A DNA stretch of 64,000 nucleotides from 4572-13 sp964594065 (lineage in GTDB: Bacteria; Planctomycetota; Phycisphaerae; Sedimentisphaerales; Anaerohalosphaeraceae): assembly GCA_964594065.1 (NCBI GenBank), contig CAZQKX010000001.1:95245-159244 (forward strand). Reading direction: 5' to 3'. A program made the translations under genes and the position numbers. The notes under the pieces are model-generated. The model saw only the letters and a program-made list of their open reading frames with translations, was not told the origin of the DNA and searched no databases. Shown here in pieces: positions 61,223-64,000 of this stretch (position 1 is its first letter; each line of letters begins with the position of its first letter).

Positions 61223-62197
61223 ATGAACAAAGTACTTGTTACAGGCGGTTCCGGCTTTATTGGAACAAATCTGGTCCAGTCGCTTTTGGATGCAGGGGAT
61301 AAGGTGTTAAGTGTTGATGTCAAGGAACCGCAAAATCCCAAACATGCTGATAACTTCAAAAAAGTTGATATTTTAGACATGGGTTTGCTGGTCGGGGTTG
61401 TTAAGGAGTTTGAACCGGAACATGTTATTCACTTGGCCGCAAGAACGGATCTTGATGGGAAAAGTTTGGATGACTATCGTGTTAACACGACGGGTGTCAG
61501 TAATCTGGTCGTTGCCATTTCCCGTCAACCCTCGATAAAACGGTGTATTTTTGCTTCCACAAAGCTTGTGTGCAAAAACGGATATCATCCGAAATTGGAC
61601 GAAGATTATTGTCCGGATACAATGTACGGACAGAGCAAAGTCGCCACCGAGCAGATCATCCGGACGAATTCCTCTTTGAATTGTCAGTGGTGTATTGTCA
61701 GGCCGGGATCGATCTGGGGGCCATGGTTTGATATTCCTTACAAAGGATTTTTTCTCGCAGTGACTTGCGGGCTCTATTTTCATCCGGGCAAAATGGATCC
61801 TCCTAAAAGCTTTGGGTATGTAGGCAATATTGTCTATCAGATAGAGAAACTGCTGATGGCGCCAACGGAAGCTTTTCATGGCAGAACATTTTATCTTTCT
61901 GATTACGAACAGTATACCATTAAAACCTGGGCCGATATGATTTCGAAAAAGACCAGAGGCAAAAACGTCTGCACTATTCCAGAATGTGTGGTCAAAATCG
62001 CGGCCCGAGCTGGTGATCTTTTGAAAAAACTGGGATATCGGAATCCCCCGATGACATCATTTCGCCTTAAAAATATGAGAATGGATACAACGGGCATTCC
62101 GTTAGAGTCTATTCGGCATATCGCAGGCCCTTTACCTTATAGTATAGAACAAGGCGTAGAAGATACGATTGAATGGCTTAAATCCCAAAAGCATTAA
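61223..62197 (+). CDS. NAD-dependent epimerase/dehydratase (extended SDR)
   Basis: This 324-aa extended SDR has GGSGFIGTNL (7-16), the acidic VDVKEPQN after strand 2, FASTKLVCKNGY in place of the usual SS-V-YG region and the active-site Y-x-x-x-K in MYGQSKVATEQ (Y near 135). A threonine stands in the first catalytic position. It probably makes or converts a nucleotide sugar for the polymer; the substrate is unknown. It ends the plus-strand locus and converges on the RidA-like gene. Confidence 0.9.
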   Translation: MNKVLVTGGSGFIGTNLVQSLLDAGDKVLSVDVKEPQNPKHADNFKKVDILDMGLLVGVVKEFEPEHVIHLAARTDLDGKSLDDYRVNTTGVSNLVVAISRQPSIKRCIFASTKLVCKNGYHPKLDEDYCPDTMYGQSKVATEQIIRTNSSLNCQWCIVRPGSIWGPWFDIPYKGFFLAVTCGLYFHPGKMDPPKSFGYVGNIVYQIEKLLMAPTEAFHGRTFYLSDYEQYTIKTWADMISKKTRGKNVCTIPECVVKIAARAGDLLKKLGYRNPPMTSFRLKNMRMDTTGIPLESIRHIAGPLPYSIEQGVEDTIEWLKSQKH

Positions 62198-62252
62198 AGA
62201 GATGCTTTTCTTCCCTCCCTTATTGCCAAGGGCCAATTCCACCTCTTTCAAG

Positions 62253-62289
62253 CACACTATCTATATATCTATAGCTGAATTATAGTGTG
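62253..62289. other. Nested inverted repeat between convergent genes
   Basis: CACACTAT (62253-62260) pairs perfectly with ATAGTGTG (62282-62289), with a small CTATA-TATC-TATAG hairpin (62261-62274) nested inside. The right arm covers the stop codon and last codons of the minus-strand gene. Being symmetrical, it could act in both transcripts as a 3'-end structure for the convergent pair, though neither side has a strong U-run. Confidence 0.4.
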
Positions 62290-63374
62290 ATTGCATCGAC
62301 TTCCAATTCAAACAGCAGATCGTCTCGGCAAATGTCGGCATGCACCTTAATATGCGGCAATGTAACATTATTCTTCTGACACCAATCGTCGAACAGGTTA
62401 AATTCATCAGCGTTTTTGAAGTACATGATCCCCCGGACGACATCTTTCCAGTCCATATCAGCATTGTTTAACAGAGCTTTGGCAACTTCCATGGTTTTGT
62501 CGATCTGTCTGGCGGTATCGTCGAGAAAAATGGTGTTGCCGTCCGGGTCGATGCTTGCCGTTCCTGAAACCAAAACCCGGCGGAAATTGTTTGTCTGAAT
62601 GTGGACGGCTCGGCTGAACGAACTTCGATAATCCAACGCCGCACATTGCAAGGGGGAGTCCACTTTTTGGGCCTGAACATTACCGTTTTTTGGATTGACT
62701 GCAAATGCTTCAAATGTCAGTTTTACTCCTGCGGGATTGGCAACTCCGACACCGGTACTGGCCGGTACTGTTTTATTGAAAATGTCATGCAGGTTGAAAA
62801 AATCATCTCTTGCCAGATTCAGCTTGTCGTACCATGATAAGATGTCATGCGTAAACAGCCATGTTCTTGCGACGTTTTCAAAATCGAGGCCGGAATCGAT
62901 CATGATCTGTCGGCATTTTTCGAATGCTGCCGATGCCTGTTGAGAATTACCGGCGGACAGATCGTCGGGCAGAAAACTCAATTGGAAATATTCGGCATCG
63001 TCATCGGCATAGCGGCATCCGACAATGGTGTCCTGAAGTTTTACGGTTTCAACGGGTGTGCCGGAAAACGCCTGTACCTGAACACTGAATGCCTTGCTTT
63101 GCGGAAGATCGTTTTGGGAGATCCATGTGACGGGAATCTTGAGTTTTGAGAAGGCATCGGCATAACTTTTTAAAAGTTTCTCCCGAATCATCTCGGAAGT
63201 AAAGATTCGAAATGCAACCGGTTGTGCATTATTTCTTGAAAGATAATCAAAAAGTTCGTCGAGAATTTCTGTTTCACTTTTTTGATGATCTTTTTGGCCG
63301 TGAATAAAATATTCCGTTATATTTTCTCTGGCAATAGTTATAATCTCAAGTGTGCTTATTGTTCCTTTTTCCAT
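62280..63374 (-). CDS. RidA-superfamily protein, chorismatase-like two-domain form
   Basis: This 364-aa protein has a C-terminal RidA/YjgF fold (about 260-364: RRVLVSGTASIDPDGNTIFL, MDWKDVVRGIMYFKN, and final DLLFELEVDAI) and an N-terminal half of similar size with VGCRYADDDAEYFQLSFL and ARTWLFTHDI. That looks like a second, diverged RidA-like domain. The layout resembles FkbO/Hyg5/XanB2-type chorismatases, which split chorismate, but I cannot confirm the catalytic residues. No chorismate or pigment genes are visible nearby. It is on the opposite strand from the polysaccharide locus and probably independent of it. Confidence 0.8.
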   Translation of the reverse strand: MEKGTISTLEIITIARENITEYFIHGQKDHQKSETEILDELFDYLSRNNAQPVAFRIFTSEMIREKLLKSYADAFSKLKIPVTWISQNDLPQSKAFSVQVQAFSGTPVETVKLQDTIVGCRYADDDAEYFQLSFLPDDLSAGNSQQASAAFEKCRQIMIDSGLDFENVARTWLFTHDILSWYDKLNLARDDFFNLHDIFNKTVPASTGVGVANPAGVKLTFEAFAVNPKNGNVQAQKVDSPLQCAALDYRSSFSRAVHIQTNNFRRVLVSGTASIDPDGNTIFLDDTARQIDKTMEVAKALLNNADMDWKDVVRGIMYFKNADEFNLFDDWCQKNNVTLPHIKVHADICRDDLLFELEVDAITL

Positions 63375-63850
63375 TCTGATTTTTAATCCCCTGTTTTCTG
63401 AGTTTTTACAAAAAGCTTCGAACTGTTATTACTTATTGATGGTTTGTATCCCTGATACCTGGAAATAAAACCCCATATTACGGAATTTGTGCCTTAGTTA
63501 CACCTTACAGATTCATAAACGCCCAAACATACAATAAAATTGCAAGAAATTCGAATTTAAAAGCCAAATGATTTCCCGCGATGTTTAAAACAGGGGATTT
63601 CATGCTAAAATTGCAGTTTTTTGGAATAATCGATTTTCGGGAATTCGATTGCTAAGGTATTTTTTTGCAATAAAGCCGGGGAAGCATTTGTTTATAATTA
63701 ATAGCGTCGTGTCAAAAGTAAAGCAGCGGGGTGGAGTGCCCCTTAAGTCTTTCTGATTAAAAGGGTTAGAGCTAAGTTTTGTGGTGGCGGTAAAATACAA
63801 TATGCCTTGCGGGTGTTGTCGATAATATATACAATAATAGGGATTTCATT
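63375..63850. other. Intergenic region with possible structured leader
   Basis: These 476 bases lie between divergent genes and contain no convincing ORF; a 66-codon minus-strand frame at 63600-63800 has no ribosome-binding site and is rejected. A TATAAT at 63693-63698 lacks a good -35. At 63728-63765 two alternative hairpins are possible, GGGG/CCCC (63728-63742) and CCCTT/AAGGG (63740-63765), which share bases and exclude each other. An AGGGA ribosome-binding site precedes the ATG at 63851. Confidence 0.45.
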
Positions 63851-64000
63851 ATGCGAAAAGCGTTGATTTTATTATGCTTTATATCGTTCCATTTTTGTGC
63901 GATTGCTGCCGAAAGCCAAGCGCCTAAGGGATTCGCATCTCAGTTTGAGACCGGCGGCAGTTTCAAGCCCAATAATAAAATCGGCGTGCTGATGATGGAG
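63851..64000 (+). CDS. Secreted protein, N-terminal fragment (cut by window edge)
   Basis: Fifty codons are visible from ATG 63851. The start (MRKALILLCFISFHFCAIAA) is a signal peptide with an A-A-type cleavage site before ESQAPKGFASQFETGG. The mature part is too short to assign. An AGGGA lies at about 63838-63842. The long leader and position suggest its own transcription unit. Confidence 0.75.
   Translation, partial: MRKALILLCFISFHFCAIAAESQAPKGFASQFETGGSFKPNNKIGVLMME

Noticed and set aside
1..64000. CRISPR arrays, tRNA/rRNA genes, insertion sequences, prophage
   Set aside because: I found no regularly spaced repeats, cloverleaf or rRNA sequence, transposase motifs or integrase genes in the window.

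Overview
This window looks like a piece of a mesophilic, probably anaerobic or marine planctomycete of the Phycisphaerae/Sedimentisphaerales type. The reasons are two very large secreted beta-helix proteins ending in dockerin-like EF-hand repeats, a MoxR/Bat aerotolerance operon, an SSS symporter next to a UroD-like protein and a glycan hydrolase, and a long sulfotransferase-containing exopolysaccharide locus. This assignment is an inference from gene content; no rRNA or marker gene is present. I see no tRNA, rRNA, CRISPR array, transposase or prophage gene.

Layout. (1) 1-11082, minus strand: the 5' end of a secreted protein cut by the left edge, then two tandem paralogues (1942 and 1605 aa). 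Both have a signal peptide, a conserved N-terminal domain, a right-handed parallel beta-helix, F5/8-type discoidin domains and dockerin-like C-termini. Their first ~1 kb is conserved at DNA level and the rest has diverged. (2) 11472-20249, plus strand: MoxR ATPase, DUF58 protein, a lipoprotein-like membrane protein, two VWA proteins (BatA, BatB), a Gln-rich TPR protein (BatC), BatD and BatE, behind a good sigma70-like promoter. (3) 20444-27946: an AraC-family regulator followed by a glycan-utilisation set: a 1006-aa GH88/GH105 fusion, a UroD-superfamily protein carrying the H-x-C...C zinc motif of corrinoid methyltransferases, and a sodium:solute symporter. (4) 28244-29350: an unrecognised exported or membrane-anchored protein with its own promoter and terminator.

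(5) 29527-62197: a ~32.7 kb unidirectional Wzx/Wzy-type exopolysaccharide or capsule locus starting at a clear promoter. It holds a Wza-like export lipoprotein, a Wzc-like BY-kinase, a CpsB-like PHP phosphatase, an O-antigen ligase/polymerase with TPRs, a WecA-like initiating transferase, six glycosyltransferases, the Wzx flippase, the Wzy polymerase, a Gfo/Idh oxidoreductase, two SDR epimerase/dehydratases, a sulfotransferase, five SAM methyltransferases and three AsnB-type glutamine amidotransferases. Together these could build, decorate (amidate, methylate, sulfate), polymerise, export and length-control a heteropolysaccharide. The three separate AsnB genes are the most unusual part. (6) 62280-63374, minus strand: a RidA/chorismatase-like protein convergent with the locus. 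(7) 63851-64000: the start of a secreted protein cut by the right edge.

Starts were adjusted where ribosome-binding sites or domain limits argued for it (BatC, the GH105 fusion, the GT2 enzyme and the methyltransferase at 55128). TTG and GTG starts are common here.
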